A stretch of DNA of 64,000 bases from Fibrobacter sp. (GCA_024398835.1 JAKSIK010000010.1:23164-87163); one strand, 5' to 3'; shown: positions 26,368 to 35,714, numbered from the stretch's first letter. A program made the numbers and translations. Notes: a model not told the origin generated them from the letters alone.

Positions 26368-27774
26368 ATGAGCGAATCTTATTTCTTTATCGGTGTTGCG
26401 GGTGTTGGCATGAGCGCCATCGCCCAGTATTTGGCAGGTCGTGGTGTTGATGTTCGCGGTTCCGACCGTCAGTTTGGTGCTGCGGAAAAGCCCAAGGTCA
26501 TGGACCAGTTGGAGGTTTGTGGTGTAAAGTGCTTCCCACAGGATGGTTCTGGCGTGGTGGCGGGTCTCTCGGCAGTTGTGGTGAGTACTGCTATTGAAGA
26601 CACCAATCCCGATTTAAAGCGTGCCAAGGAACTGAATATTCCGGTAATGCATCGCAGCGAAATGCTGGCGAAGATTTCCAAGGAAGCCCGCACTATTGCT
26701 GTGAGTGGTACAAGCGGTAAATCTACGGTTACGGCAATGATTTTCCACATTCTGGAATACGCTGGTTTGCAACCTTCTGTAATGACGGGAGCTGGCCTTG
26801 TAAACCTGCAACAGCAGGGCAAGATTGGCAATGCCGTTAGCGGTAAGGGCGAGTGGCTTGTGGTGGAAGCTGACGAAAGTGATGGAACCTTGGTCCGTTA
26901 CGAACCGGAAATAGGTCTCATTCTCAATGTGGACAAGGACCACAAGGAAATGGACGAACTGCAGGAGATTTTCCTCAAGTTCAGCCATAACATTTTGAGC
27001 GCGGGCCACACCCTCATTGTCAATGACGCCCATCCCCTTGCAAAGAAGTTCAGCGCTGGTCGTGAATTTGATTTTGGTTTTGAAAATTACGTCGGAGTTC
27101 AGGGAACGGACTTCAAAACGGTAGGGACTCACATCCAGTTCCGCGTGCGTCATCAGTCGGAATTGGTTCGGTTCGAAATTCCACTTCCAGGCAAACACAA
27201 TATGGAAAACGGCTTGGCGGCAACTGCAGTTGCGCTTCGTGCAGGCGTTTCCCTCCATACCTGCGCTGACGCTCTCGCCACATTCCCGGGTGTTTTCCGC
27301 CGGCATCAGATTTTAGGAACTTTCAATGGTGTGACGGTGGTGGACGATTTCGCCCACAATCCGGCAAAGATTTCTGCCAGCATCAGGAGCGCGCAGGACT
27401 TTACGGAAGGCCGCGTCATTGCCTGGTTCCAGCCTCATGGCTATGGTCCGACCCGCTTTTTGCGGAAGGATCTGGTGGAGTTTATCGCGAAAACTTTGCG
27501 TGCGGCAGACATCGGCGATGACCGCAAGAATGATGTGATGTTCTTTAGCGAAATCTACTATGCGGGCGGAACTGTCACCCGCGATATCAGCGCTGGCGAT
27601 TTGGCGGATGACTTGATTCTCAAGGGCTGCGAATCCATCTACATCGAGAACCGCGACGAGTGCGCGAAGAAGATGGTGGAGTATGCGGAACCTGGGGATA
27701 CTATCCTACTGATGGGCGCAAGAGATCCCAGTCTGGATAAGTTCGCCGAGTCAGTGAAGAACTTGTTGAAATAA
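26368..27774 (+). CDS. MurC/Mpl-type Mur ligase
   Basis: A 468-residue ATP-dependent ligase of the Mur family. The N-terminal Rossmann part is YFFIGVAGVGMSAIAQYLAGRG with GSDRQ, as in MurC. The ATP loop is GTSGKSTVTAM, where MurC normally has GTHGKTTT. VVEADESDGT and LNVDKDHKEMD follow, then FRRHQILGTFNGVTVVDDFAHNP near residue 320 with the C-terminal domain. The overall pattern fits UDP-N-acetylmuramate:L-alanine ligase or the recycling ligase Mpl. It lies outside any division cluster, which favours a recycling enzyme or a second MurC. The ATG at 26368 has AAAGGTG upstream, and TAGATTTG is a likely promoter box about 20 nt further up. Confidence 0.8.
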   Translation: MSESYFFIGVAGVGMSAIAQYLAGRGVDVRGSDRQFGAAEKPKVMDQLEVCGVKCFPQDGSGVVAGLSAVVVSTAIEDTNPDLKRAKELNIPVMHRSEMLAKISKEARTIAVSGTSGKSTVTAMIFHILEYAGLQPSVMTGAGLVNLQQQGKIGNAVSGKGEWLVVEADESDGTLVRYEPEIGLILNVDKDHKEMDELQEIFLKFSHNILSAGHTLIVNDAHPLAKKFSAGREFDFGFENYVGVQGTDFKTVGTHIQFRVRHQSELVRFEIPLPGKHNMENGLAATAVALRAGVSLHTCADALATFPGVFRRHQILGTFNGVTVVDDFAHNPAKISASIRSAQDFTEGRVIAWFQPHGYGPTRFLRKDLVEFIAKTLRAADIGDDRKNDVMFFSEIYYAGGTVTRDISAGDLADDLILKGCESIYIENRDECAKKMVEYAEPGDTILLMGARDPSLDKFAESVKNLLK

Positions 27775-27783
27775 AGAGAATGT

Positions 27784-28524
27784 CTACTTGTTCGCAGTGC
27801 TGTCAGGAATGGATGGCACTGCTTTCTCTTGAATGGTGTCAGTGGCTTTATTTTTTGCTTCTGCCGCCTTTTCTTTTGTGCTTTCTACAGCACCTGCCGC
27901 ATCTTCTTTGACTTTGTCAACGGCCTTTGCAGCCTCTTCCTTGACTTTTTCTGCAGCGGCCGCGGATTCTTCCTTCACCTTTTCAATTGCTTTGTCTGTA
28001 ATATCCTGGGTGAGTTTGTCCACTTTTTCTTCCGCCATTCCTTTAAGATCAACTTCCTCGGAAGAGAATCCCATGACTTCTAAGGACCACTTGTAGGCAG
28101 CGTAAGAAAGAGCGTTGTTGCGGTTCTCGCGTAGGTCTCCGGATACCGGGAGCAGATGCATCACTGTGAGGAACAGGAAGCACAGGATAAGGGCTTTTAC
28201 AATTCCAAGAAGTCCGCCGAGAATGCGATTGACTCCGCTAACGGCCGAACCGGAAACCATTTTGTTCAGAAAATGGCCAACAAAACTGAGGAGTAGAAAG
28301 GGCACGAGAAAACCCACGCAGATGCAAACCAGAGTGACGGTAAAGCCGCTCATCTCCAAATTGCTTGCTACAATTCCTCCGATTAAATCTTGAGAAAAGT
28401 AGGCTCCGAGAATGCCGCCAATCCATGCGCACAATCTGAAAATGCTTTTGAGAAATCCACGCCAGAGGCCAATGAGGGCGAAAAGTACGACGCAGACGAG
28501 GCAGACGATATCTATCCAGACCAT
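27784..28524 (-). CDS. CvpA-family membrane protein with a helical charged tail
   Basis: A 246-residue protein. Residues 1-165 have four hydrophobic segments and the CvpA pattern (DIVCLVCVVLFALIGLWRGFLKSIFRLCAWIGGILGAYF split across two helices, then VSGVNRILGGLLGIVKALIL). CvpA is linked to colicin V production and envelope resistance in E. coli. Residues 165-235 are a long repetitive helix of Ala/Lys/Glu with heptad-like AxEKVKEEA units, probably a coiled coil facing the cytoplasm or periplasm. The gene follows the Ser/Thr kinase by seven nt, so both are cotranscribed. The tail is longer than in most family members. Confidence 0.82.
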   Translation of the reverse strand: MVWIDIVCLVCVVLFALIGLWRGFLKSIFRLCAWIGGILGAYFSQDLIGGIVASNLEMSGFTVTLVCICVGFLVPFLLLSFVGHFLNKMVSGSAVSGVNRILGGLLGIVKALILCFLFLTVMHLLPVSGDLRENRNNALSYAAYKWSLEVMGFSSEEVDLKGMAEEKVDKLTQDITDKAIEKVKEESAAAAEKVKEEAAKAVDKVKEDAAGAVESTKEKAAEAKNKATDTIQEKAVPSIPDSTANK

Positions 28525-28531
28525 AATGACC

Positions 28532-29590
28532 TTAGATGAAGTGGATGAAAATGGAAATGGCGGTTACCACAACAGCACCGAGGGAAAGACCCCAGAGGAA
28601 TAATTTTTTACGCGTGTCGGGGTAGAGAACAGGATTGATGCCGCAGTCTTTTTGCTGCATGGTGGCGTTGACCCATTCTGATATGTAGGGCATAAAGTCC
28701 CGCGGATAGGCCCGCATTAGCTTAGAAAGCTCGTCGGCAGCATCTGCTGCCGAAAGCGGCCGCTTTGCAGGCTTCTTGGAAAGAAGCCTGATGACGAGCT
28801 TTCGGAGTGGCATGGGAACGCGTTCGTCAAAGGCTTCCGGCTTGATGACCATTTTCTGGATGTTCTTGAAGGTTTGCTCCAGATTCTGCCCGCGGAAGAC
28901 GTTTTCGCCGAGAAGCATTTCGCTTGCGATGATGCCCACGCTGAACAGGTCTGAGGCAGGTGTCGCCTGAGCATTGACCGTTTGTTCCGGACTCATGTAG
29001 GCTCCCGTTCCGATTTGGGAACCTGGAATAGTGAGAGTGACGTCTTCCTCAAATTTTTTGTCTTCATGGGCGACGCCAAAATCCAAGAGGCGGAATCGTC
29101 CATCCTTATCAATCATCAAGTTCGCGGGCTTCAAATCCCGATGAACGATGCCATGGTTGTGTACCACACTCAAAACATTCAGAAGATCGTAGAGGATGCT
29201 CATCACCACCCACACAGGAGGCTGCTTGCAATTATCCAGCAGTTCCCGCAGGCTTCGGCCTTGGACAAATTCCATAGAGAGGGAGAGTTGCCCGTCCTTC
29301 TCTTTCCAGAGGGCGTAAGGCACCACGATGGCGGGGTGGTTCAAGTGGGCGAGAATACGGGCCTCCCGCTCGAACCGCAGAATAAAATCGTCTTGGTTCA
29401 GAAGAAGCGGAAGCATCTGCTTTACAACAACCATGCGGTCTAGGGAGGGATCGTGACAAAGCCATACGTTCCCCATAGCACCCTTTCCTAAAAGTTGGGT
29501 AGGTTTGTAACCGCCAATTTTTGCGGGAAGCGCAGTTTTACGGCTTCCGGCGATGGTCTTTTTGCTTACAGATGTGTTTTCTTCAGCCAT
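28532..29590 (-). CDS. Membrane-anchored Ser/Thr protein kinase
   Basis: A 352-residue Hanks-type kinase. The Gly loop is GKGAMG (residues 35-40), the catalytic Lys is Lys57 (VVVKQM), the catalytic loop HRDLKPAN is at 150-157, DFG at 170-172, and GTGAYMSPEQ forms the activation-segment end. One hydrophobic helix (about residues 331-351) closes the protein, with no external sensor domain, so it is probably anchored facing the cytoplasm. It is cotranscribed with cvpA. TATATTTT lies about 15 nt before the ATG. It is distinct from the larger sensor kinase at 44902. Targets are unknown. Confidence 0.93.
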   Translation of the reverse strand: MAEENTSVSKKTIAGSRKTALPAKIGGYKPTQLLGKGAMGNVWLCHDPSLDRMVVVKQMLPLLLNQDDFILRFEREARILAHLNHPAIVVPYALWKEKDGQLSLSMEFVQGRSLRELLDNCKQPPVWVVMSILYDLLNVLSVVHNHGIVHRDLKPANLMIDKDGRFRLLDFGVAHEDKKFEEDVTLTIPGSQIGTGAYMSPEQTVNAQATPASDLFSVGIIASEMLLGENVFRGQNLEQTFKNIQKMVIKPEAFDERVPMPLRKLVIRLLSKKPAKRPLSAADAADELSKLMRAYPRDFMPYISEWVNATMQQKDCGINPVLYPDTRKKLFLWGLSLGAVVVTAISIFIHFI

Positions 29591-29690
29591 GACTTAATAG
29601 TAGTAAAAATATACGGAATTGGGACCGCAAAATCAAAGAGCTTGGCCTCGTGCTCGCGAAACCAATTGCATAAAAGAAATATTGTTCCGG

Positions 29691-31274
29691 CTACTTCTTA
29701 TCGCTCAGATAAATGCTCTGGTGCTTGGTCTTGGGGTCCGGCTGGGGGTAGTCCAGAATGTAGTGGAGCCCGCGGGATTCCTTACGGCGGAGAGCAGCGA
29801 TGAGAATCATCTTGGAAACCTGAAGTGCATTCAAGAATTCCAGGAAGTGGATGTTCTCCGTCTCTTTTGCCTTGATGGCCGCGGCGGCATCGGCTTCCAG
29901 AGATTCGATGACCTTTAATCCCTGATTGAGGCCTGCAACAGTGCGGACGATGCCGCAATTGGCCCACATCATGTCTTGCAAAATCTTCTTGCGTTTTTTC
30001 CAGTAGGGAGCCTTGGCGAAACTGACCATTTCTTTTTTCGCAGGTTTCCGGGCCGTAATCTTATCTTTCAAGATGCCGCTTTTGGCAATATCATCTACAG
30101 CGCGGATGGCAAATACAACACTTTCTAGCAGGGAATTGGAGGCGAGACGATTCGCGCCATGAACGCCCGTGGCTGCCACTTCACCGCAAGCATAGAGCGC
30201 CTTGATTTCGGTTCTGGACCAAGTGTCTACGAGGACTCCGCCGCACATATAATGCGCTGCCGGCACCACGGGAATCCATTCCTTGGTGATGTCGATGCCC
30301 ACTTCCTTGCATTTTGCGTAGATGTTGGGGAAGTGACTCTTGATGTCCTTAGGCGTGCGGCCGGAAAGGTCGATGAACATGTGGGGCTTACCCAGGCGCT
30401 GCATTTCGCTGTGGATGGCCCGGGCCACGATGTCGCGAGGGGCGAGGGAATGGAGGGGATGAACCTGGTTCATGAATTCCTCGCCCTTGAAGTTCTTCAG
30501 GATGCCACCGAAACCGCGGACGGCTTCCGAGATGAGGAAGGGCTTCTTGAGGCTTGGTGCGTAGAGGCTTGTGGGGTGGAACTGCATGAATTCAATGTCT
30601 TGGAGTGCTGCTCCTGCACGTGCGGCAATGGCCATGCCGTCGCCGCAACTATCGGGCGGGCAAACGGTGTACTGCCAAATACGGCCCGCTCCACCAGTGG
30701 AAAGAATTGTTGCCTTCGCAAGAATGGTCTCTACTTCGCCAGTCTTCTGGTGGATGATTTTTGCGCCCACGCAGCGCTTCTTTTTCCCATCTCCAGAACA
30801 AACTAAATCTTTGATGTAGCAGTTTTCCAGATAGTGGATGTTCTTTTGCTTGTGGAGCTCGCAGAGGAGTGCCCGCATGATTTCCTTGCCCGTCAAGTCG
30901 GCGGCGTGGAGAATGCGGTGATGGCTGTGTCCACCTTCCAAATGCAGGTCGAATTCTGCCTTGTTTGTAGGCGATGGAGTGAATAGCGTTCCCCATTTTA
31001 CCAATTGCTTGATGGTTGCTGGGCCACTCTTGGTGAGAATATTCACCGGTTCTTTTTTGCAGAGGCCGGCACCTGCTTCCAATGTATCCGCAATATGGAA
31101 TTCAAACTTGTCCGTCTTCTCGGTAACGGTGGCAATGCCGCCCTGTGCGTAGTTGGATGAACCGTCTGGTTTTGCGCCTTTGGTCAGGATGACCACGGAA
31201 AGACCTTTTTCTGCTGCATGGAGTGCGGCGCTCAAGCCGGAAATCCCGGCGCCCAGAACTAAAATATCGTACAT
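29691..31274 (-). CDS. nadB: L-aspartate oxidase
   Basis: First enzyme of de novo NAD synthesis; oxidises aspartate to iminoaspartate with FAD. In an anaerobe fumarate is the likely electron acceptor. The 527 residues show the FAD loop LGAGISGLSAALHAAEKG at the N-terminus, GSSNYAQGGIA near residue 40, GGHSHHRILHAAD near residue 115, the catalytic region HPTSLYAPSLKKPFLISEAVRG with Arg near residue 265, and AAHYMCGGVLVD and GEVAATGVHGANRLASNSLLE near 345-395. The C-terminal helical domain follows. The ATG at 31274 has GGAG upstream. nadA and nadC are not in this window. Confidence 0.95.
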   Translation of the reverse strand: MYDILVLGAGISGLSAALHAAEKGLSVVILTKGAKPDGSSNYAQGGIATVTEKTDKFEFHIADTLEAGAGLCKKEPVNILTKSGPATIKQLVKWGTLFTPSPTNKAEFDLHLEGGHSHHRILHAADLTGKEIMRALLCELHKQKNIHYLENCYIKDLVCSGDGKKKRCVGAKIIHQKTGEVETILAKATILSTGGAGRIWQYTVCPPDSCGDGMAIAARAGAALQDIEFMQFHPTSLYAPSLKKPFLISEAVRGFGGILKNFKGEEFMNQVHPLHSLAPRDIVARAIHSEMQRLGKPHMFIDLSGRTPKDIKSHFPNIYAKCKEVGIDITKEWIPVVPAAHYMCGGVLVDTWSRTEIKALYACGEVAATGVHGANRLASNSLLESVVFAIRAVDDIAKSGILKDKITARKPAKKEMVSFAKAPYWKKRKKILQDMMWANCGIVRTVAGLNQGLKVIESLEADAAAAIKAKETENIHFLEFLNALQVSKMILIAALRRKESRGLHYILDYPQPDPKTKHQSIYLSDKK

Positions 31275-31429
31275 TCTGTATCTCCGATTCTCTACCACGG
31301 GGTAATTGGTTTGAGATGCTCCATAGATAGAAAAAATAGGGGAGAACGGCTATATTGTGCTGGAAAAAGATTTTAACACCCTAAAATATTGCTACCTTTG
31401 TCCCCGACAATTTTAATGGAGTTATCTCT

Positions 31430-33370
31430 ATGTTAACGTGGATTAATGAAAAGGCCAAGTGGGTCATCGTTATTTTTGCAGCAGGCATTGTGGTGGGCCT
31501 TTTGGCTATGGACCGTGTGCCGAGAACCGCCCAGAGCTATCCTGTGGGCATTGTGAATGACCACAAGATCTCCTATGCAGAATTTGATGCCCGCATCAAG
31601 AACATCGTGGAAACCCAGTTCCAGGGCCAGCACTTGGAAGACGAGCAGTATACACAGCTCCGTTCAGACGTGTTCCGCTCCTTTGTTCGCCAAATCATTA
31701 TGAACGGCCAGTACGAAAAGGCCGGACTGGCAGCCTCGGTTGCCGAAGTGAAGGCTGAATTCAAGCGCAATCCGGACCTGGTTCGCTCTCGCGTGGTTCA
31801 GGAAGCCCAGTACCGTCTGAATGCCATTCAGCGCCAGGCCACCTCTCAAGAAGACATGATGCAGCGCTCCCAGAACTATATCGCCAGCCTTCCGCGTTTC
31901 TTGGTGGACTCCACCTTCAATAAGGCTGATTACGATGCTTGGCTGGAAACCAGCGACGCCTTCAACAACTGGGGCTCCATGCTCCAGCTGGAAAGTGAAT
32001 TGGAAACGAACACCATTCCGGCTCGCCAACTGCAGATGCTGGTCAGTGCTTCTGTGCACCCGACTGCTCTTGAATCCAAGTGGACTGTGGAACGCCGCAT
32101 GACGGACTACGACATGGATATTGCCGTTGCCGCTAACTCCGATTTCGCTGTTGATGAAAATGCCGTGGACGAAGCCATGGTGAAGGAATACTTCAACGCT
32201 AACTCCGACAGCTTCTTTGTGGAAAATGACAAGGTGAAGTTCCAGTATGTGGTGCTCCCCATTGCCGCTACAACGGGCGATGACGAACGCATTCGCGACT
32301 ACGCTATGACGCTTTACAACCAGCTGACGGATTCTACCTCTACCACAACTTTCGAAGACATGGCTCGTATTTCTTCTGAAGATCCGGGCAGCGCTCAGAA
32401 CGGTGGTGTGTTGGACCAGGAAGCTGGCCGCGGAACTTTCGTTCCTGAGTTCGAACAGGCTGCTATGGCTCTGGATTCCGGTGCTATCTCTGAACCGGTG
32501 AAGTCTCAGTTCGGCTATCACATCATCAAGAGTTACGGCAAGACCAAGGACTCCACTGGTGCTGAAACTGCTAAAGTTGGCCACATCCTTCTTGCTGTTA
32601 CCGCCTCTTCTGAAACGGTGGACAGCTTGGAACAAGTGCTTACCAGCATCAAGACCGCTGTAAACAACGGCAAGAGTTTTGCTGACGCCGCCAAGGAACA
32701 GAATCTGGATGTCGTGGAATCTGAATGGATGGGCCGCGACGGCATGGTTTCTGCTCTCGGCTATATGAAGGGCCTTACCTCCTACGCTTGGCCCAACAAG
32801 AACCTCCCGGAAGAGGAAGGTCCTGTTTCTCCGGTGCTGAAGAACAACAAGTTTGTGGCCGTGGCCATCAAGGCTGGCGAGTTGAAGGCTGGCACTCGTG
32901 ATTTGAGCCTCCACTTCGATGCCATCAAGAAGACGCTCCTCCAGAAGAAGGCTTCTGAAGCTGCTGTTGCTTATCTGAACTCTGTGGTTGACCAGGTGAA
33001 GGCTTGGGCTCCCGCTGCAGATTCCTCTGCTCAGGCTCCTGCCATTGAAAAGGTGACTGTGGAAAACAAGACCGCCTCTGTGGATGGCTTCCTCCCGGGC
33101 TTTGGCTACGCCAATCCGGCTGTGGCAAAGATTCTCGCTTCTCAGAAGGAAGGGGAATGGGGCCCGGCAATTGCTACGGAGCAGGGCGCCGTTATGGTCC
33201 GCATCAATTCCAAGAAGGCTGCTGAAGCTGAAGCCGTCATCGCCGCCACTCAGGACGATATGGCCAATGCCGCTCGCTTCACTGGCATGACCCTCTTCAA
33301 CGATTACGTGAGCAAGCTGGAAGCTGGTACGCCGGTGGAAAGCAATCTGGATTTGTTCTACAAAGACTGA
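31430..33370 (+). CDS. PpiD/SurA-like periplasmic peptidyl-prolyl isomerase
   Basis: A 646-residue foldase. One N-terminal membrane helix (about residues 11-30) anchors it, followed by a SurA_N-type helical region and a parvulin domain near residues 250-360 (VKFQYVVLPIAA, EDMARISSEDPGSAQNGGVLD, FVPEFEQAAMALDSGAISEPVKSQFGYHIIK). A second, less complete parvulin-like unit follows near residues 385-450 (KVGHILLAV). This is the PpiD layout, acting on newly exported outer-membrane proteins at the Sec translocon. TACCTTTG near 31391 is a likely promoter box and GGAG precedes the ATG. A strong terminator follows. Confidence 0.88.
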   Translation: MLTWINEKAKWVIVIFAAGIVVGLLAMDRVPRTAQSYPVGIVNDHKISYAEFDARIKNIVETQFQGQHLEDEQYTQLRSDVFRSFVRQIIMNGQYEKAGLAASVAEVKAEFKRNPDLVRSRVVQEAQYRLNAIQRQATSQEDMMQRSQNYIASLPRFLVDSTFNKADYDAWLETSDAFNNWGSMLQLESELETNTIPARQLQMLVSASVHPTALESKWTVERRMTDYDMDIAVAANSDFAVDENAVDEAMVKEYFNANSDSFFVENDKVKFQYVVLPIAATTGDDERIRDYAMTLYNQLTDSTSTTTFEDMARISSEDPGSAQNGGVLDQEAGRGTFVPEFEQAAMALDSGAISEPVKSQFGYHIIKSYGKTKDSTGAETAKVGHILLAVTASSETVDSLEQVLTSIKTAVNNGKSFADAAKEQNLDVVESEWMGRDGMVSALGYMKGLTSYAWPNKNLPEEEGPVSPVLKNNKFVAVAIKAGELKAGTRDLSLHFDAIKKTLLQKKASEAAVAYLNSVVDQVKAWAPAADSSAQAPAIEKVTVENKTASVDGFLPGFGYANPAVAKILASQKEGEWGPAIATEQGAVMVRINSKKAAEAEAVIAATQDDMANAARFTGMTLFNDYVSKLEAGTPVESNLDLFYKD

Positions 33371-33393
33371 TCCTCGCTATCTAGCGATTTTTG

Positions 33394-33420
33394 AAAACTC
33401 GGCTGCAAAGCCGAGTTTTT
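33394..33420 (+). terminator. Terminator of the PpiD-like gene
   Basis: AAAACTCGGCT-GCAA-AGCCGAGTTTTT, with a smaller hairpin TCGCT-ATCT-AGCGA-TTTTT just before it at 33374-33393. Confidence 0.9.
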
Positions 33421-33428
33421 CTGTTTTG

Positions 33429-33607
33429 TGACGAAGTCAAAATGGGTGCGACAATAACGAAGTTATTAATTATAAATTATGAATTATGAGATATTTCAGA
33501 CATTGAACTATCCCGCGATAATTTTGCATTGTGAATTTTAAATTGTGAATCGAACGCATTTCCTGTTAGATATCAATTCATCATTCTGCATTCAGCATTA
33601 TGCATTA
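33429..33607. repeat. Dispersed palindromic repeat, copy 3
   Basis: Hairpin TGAC-GAA-GTCA (33429-33439), spacer AAATGGGTGCGAC, hairpin AATAAC-GAA-GTTATT (33453-33467), then the tail AATTATAAATTATGAATTATG and further AT-rich words down to the dnaA stop. The GAAGTCAAAATGRGTGCGA string is shared with copy 1, and the AATAAC-GAA-GTTATT hairpin is shared with the copy at the right edge. Confidence 0.75.
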
Positions 33608-33608
33608 A

Positions 33609-34934
33609 TTAATCGTGTATAGCGTTCTTCAGGCTTTCAATAAGTCTTGCGAAGGAAGCGTCCGTCTCCATTTCAGCCTTCACTAGCTTGATCGCATGAA
33701 CCACTGTGGAGTGGTCCTTGCCGCCAAAGCGAGAGCCGATGCTCTGTAAACTGATGGAAGAACATTCACGCATTAGGTACATGGCCACTTGGCGAGCCTT
33801 GGAAATTTCCTTGGTGCCGCGGCCCGGTTCCGTAAGCTTTGCTTCGGGCACTTCGTAGTGGGCAGAAACAGCGTGGAGCACGGCGTCCAAACTGACGCGA
33901 CGGCGGAGCGTGGGGGCGATTTCCGCAGCTACTTTCTGCGCGATGGTCATGTCAATATCATGATTCATCAAACTGGATTGCAGCGTGAGTTTGATGATGG
34001 CGCTTTCCAAGCAGCGGACATTGCTTGCAATGCGTTCCGCCAAGAAGCGGAGCACTTCATCGCTAATTTCCAGATGGCGCTCTTCCGCCTTCTTGTGGAG
34101 AATCGCCTCGCGTGTTTCTACGTCGGGCGGCTGAATATCAACGGTCAAGCCCCAGGAGAAGCGGCTCACCAAACGGTCGGAGAGGTTCTTCACTTCGCCG
34201 GCAGGTGCATCAGAAGTAAGCACAATCTGCTTGCCTGCTTGATGGAGTGCGTTGAAAATCAGGAAAAATTCGTTCTGGGTTTCCGGCTTTCCGGCCCAGT
34301 TCTGAATGTCATCGATGAGGAGGATGTCCACTTCGTCGCGATAGAAATCGGAGAGTTCCGTCATGCGGCCTTCGCGCATGCACTTCAGATACTGCTGGGA
34401 GAAATCTTCACTGGTGAGGTAGCAGACGCGCTTTGCCGGGTCTTCTTCCAGAATGTAGTTGCCAATGGCTTGCAGCAAATGGGTTTTGCCAAGACCGCTG
34501 GAACCATAGATGAATAGCGGGTTGTACTGTGTGCCATCGGGATTGCGGGCCACAGCCAAAGCGGCATTGAAAGCAAGCTGTGCTTTGTCGCCAGGAACAA
34601 AATTTTCAAAACGGTAACTGTTGGAGAGGGGAACGCTCGGCTTGATGAAATCCTGGAAACCATTGTCTCTGGGCTTCACAGCTTGCGGTGCAATCTCCTG
34701 GGACTGGAATTCAAATTCTACGGGAGCGTCACTGTGACTGCCCTCTTTCCAACCCAGCTTGATGAGTTCCTTGTAGGCGGAATAGACAGACACGTCCAAT
34801 CCGGAGGGAACGGTAATCACGGCGTGACCTGCGGTGAGGCTCACCATCTTGGTTTGCGCAAAATAAGTTTTGAACACGGAATCAGAAAGCATTCCGCGTA
34901 AGTAGTTCAAGCATCTTTCCCATTCAATTTGCAT
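33609..34934 (-). CDS. dnaA: Chromosomal replication initiator DnaA
   Basis: A 441-residue AAA+ initiator that binds DnaA boxes and opens the origin. Domain I covers about residues 1-75 (WERCLNYLRGMLSDSVFKTYF) and the linker is short. Domain III has Walker A GSSGLGKTH (144-152), Walker B ILLIDDIQ (204-211) and the sensor and Arg-finger region LVSRFSWGLTVDIQPPD. Domain IV ends with the DNA-binding signature GGKDHSTVVHAIKLV. GAGG precedes the ATG. The usual neighbours rpmH, dnaN, recF and gyrB are absent: the gene is convergent with a PpiD-like gene and divergent from a membrane protein gene. A cluster of DnaA boxes lies directly upstream. Confidence 0.97.
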   Translation of the reverse strand: MQIEWERCLNYLRGMLSDSVFKTYFAQTKMVSLTAGHAVITVPSGLDVSVYSAYKELIKLGWKEGSHSDAPVEFEFQSQEIAPQAVKPRDNGFQDFIKPSVPLSNSYRFENFVPGDKAQLAFNAALAVARNPDGTQYNPLFIYGSSGLGKTHLLQAIGNYILEEDPAKRVCYLTSEDFSQQYLKCMREGRMTELSDFYRDEVDILLIDDIQNWAGKPETQNEFFLIFNALHQAGKQIVLTSDAPAGEVKNLSDRLVSRFSWGLTVDIQPPDVETREAILHKKAEERHLEISDEVLRFLAERIASNVRCLESAIIKLTLQSSLMNHDIDMTIAQKVAAEIAPTLRRRVSLDAVLHAVSAHYEVPEAKLTEPGRGTKEISKARQVAMYLMRECSSISLQSIGSRFGGKDHSTVVHAIKLVKAEMETDASFARLIESLKNAIHD

Positions 34935-34953
34935 ACGACTTAAACCTCAAAAT

Positions 34954-35115
34954 TTATCAACCAATCTATCAACACTCTTTAACCAAATCTAATAAAATTG
35001 TTGCTAACTCGTTGATAAACAATGCGTTAAATGCAAATTTTTTTTTGTGGATAAAACCGACCTGCCCCCGAGGAACCCCCAAAAAGGCCATTCAACAGGG
35101 CAAATTTGTGGAAAA
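34954..35115. promoter_or_regulatory. DnaA-box cluster upstream of dnaA (candidate origin or autoregulatory region)
   Basis: An exact consensus box TTATCCACA is on the minus strand at 35046-35054. Near-matches are TTATCAACC (34954-34962), CTATCAACA (34966-34974), TTATCAACG (minus, 35010-35018) and TTTTCCACA (minus, 35107-35115). The space between is AT-rich (34981-35000). Five boxes in about 160 bp next to dnaA suggest a replication origin or DnaA autoregulation. No GC-skew calculation was possible. Confidence 0.6.
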
Positions 35116-35132
35116 AACTAAATTTAGGGGGT

Positions 35133-35714
35133 ATGGAAAGCTTTGGCTGGTACGACTACGTGTTCTGGCTCCCCCTGTTGTTGTGGGTGGGGCTGTTTTT
35201 CTGGTTCTACCGCCGCGCCTATCCCGTTTTTTTGAAGAAAATGGTGAAAAAAGGGAAGAAATGGGCTTACGTGCCGGAATTCATTTCCAAGAATCCTGGC
35301 CGGGTGGGGCAACTGAAGTTTTTCTGCTTCCTGCTTAGTCTGCTGGTGTCTGTTGCGAGTTCCTTTTCTGTGGTGTGGGGCCTGGGTAAAGTTTTGCCGG
35401 ACTTCGCGCAGTTTGGTTTTGCGTCCACGGTTCTCTTCATGATTTTGGCAGCAGTGCTTTACCATCAAGCCATGGGCAAGGTAGCCGCGATTTTCCAGTC
35501 CGCTTATTTTTTGGAATACCGCCGCGTGCATTACGCAAGCGATGTGAAGGGCAATTTCCAGAACGAGGCGGACATTCATTACAAGACGGTTTGGAGCTTT
35601 ACGAAGCACTTGAGAAATGCCGAGGAACACCACCGGCTGTGGAAGTATGTGAACGCCATGGCCAAGACGAAGAAGATTCCTCCCGACGTTTATGCGGAGA
35701 CCTTGTATGGCTAA
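35133..35714 (+). CDS. Membrane protein of unknown function
   Basis: I do not recognise this 193-residue protein. It has three hydrophobic segments: near residues 6-26 (YVFWLPLLLWVGLFFWFY), 60-85 (FFCFLLSLLVSVASSFSVVWGL) and 95-115 (ASTVLFMILAAVLYH), with a basic stretch RRAYPVFLKKMVKKGKKW between the first two. The C-terminal 70 residues are soluble and charged. The start is uncertain: the ATG at 35133 has AGGGGG almost touching it, and a TTG at 35106 overlaps a DnaA box. Its stop overlaps the start of the squalene-synthase-like gene by eight nt, so they are translated as a unit. Confidence 0.65.
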   Translation: MESFGWYDYVFWLPLLLWVGLFFWFYRRAYPVFLKKMVKKGKKWAYVPEFISKNPGRVGQLKFFCFLLSLLVSVASSFSVVWGLGKVLPDFAQFGFASTVLFMILAAVLYHQAMGKVAAIFQSAYFLEYRRVHYASDVKGNFQNEADIHYKTVWSFTKHLRNAEEHHRLWKYVNAMAKTKKIPPDVYAETLYG

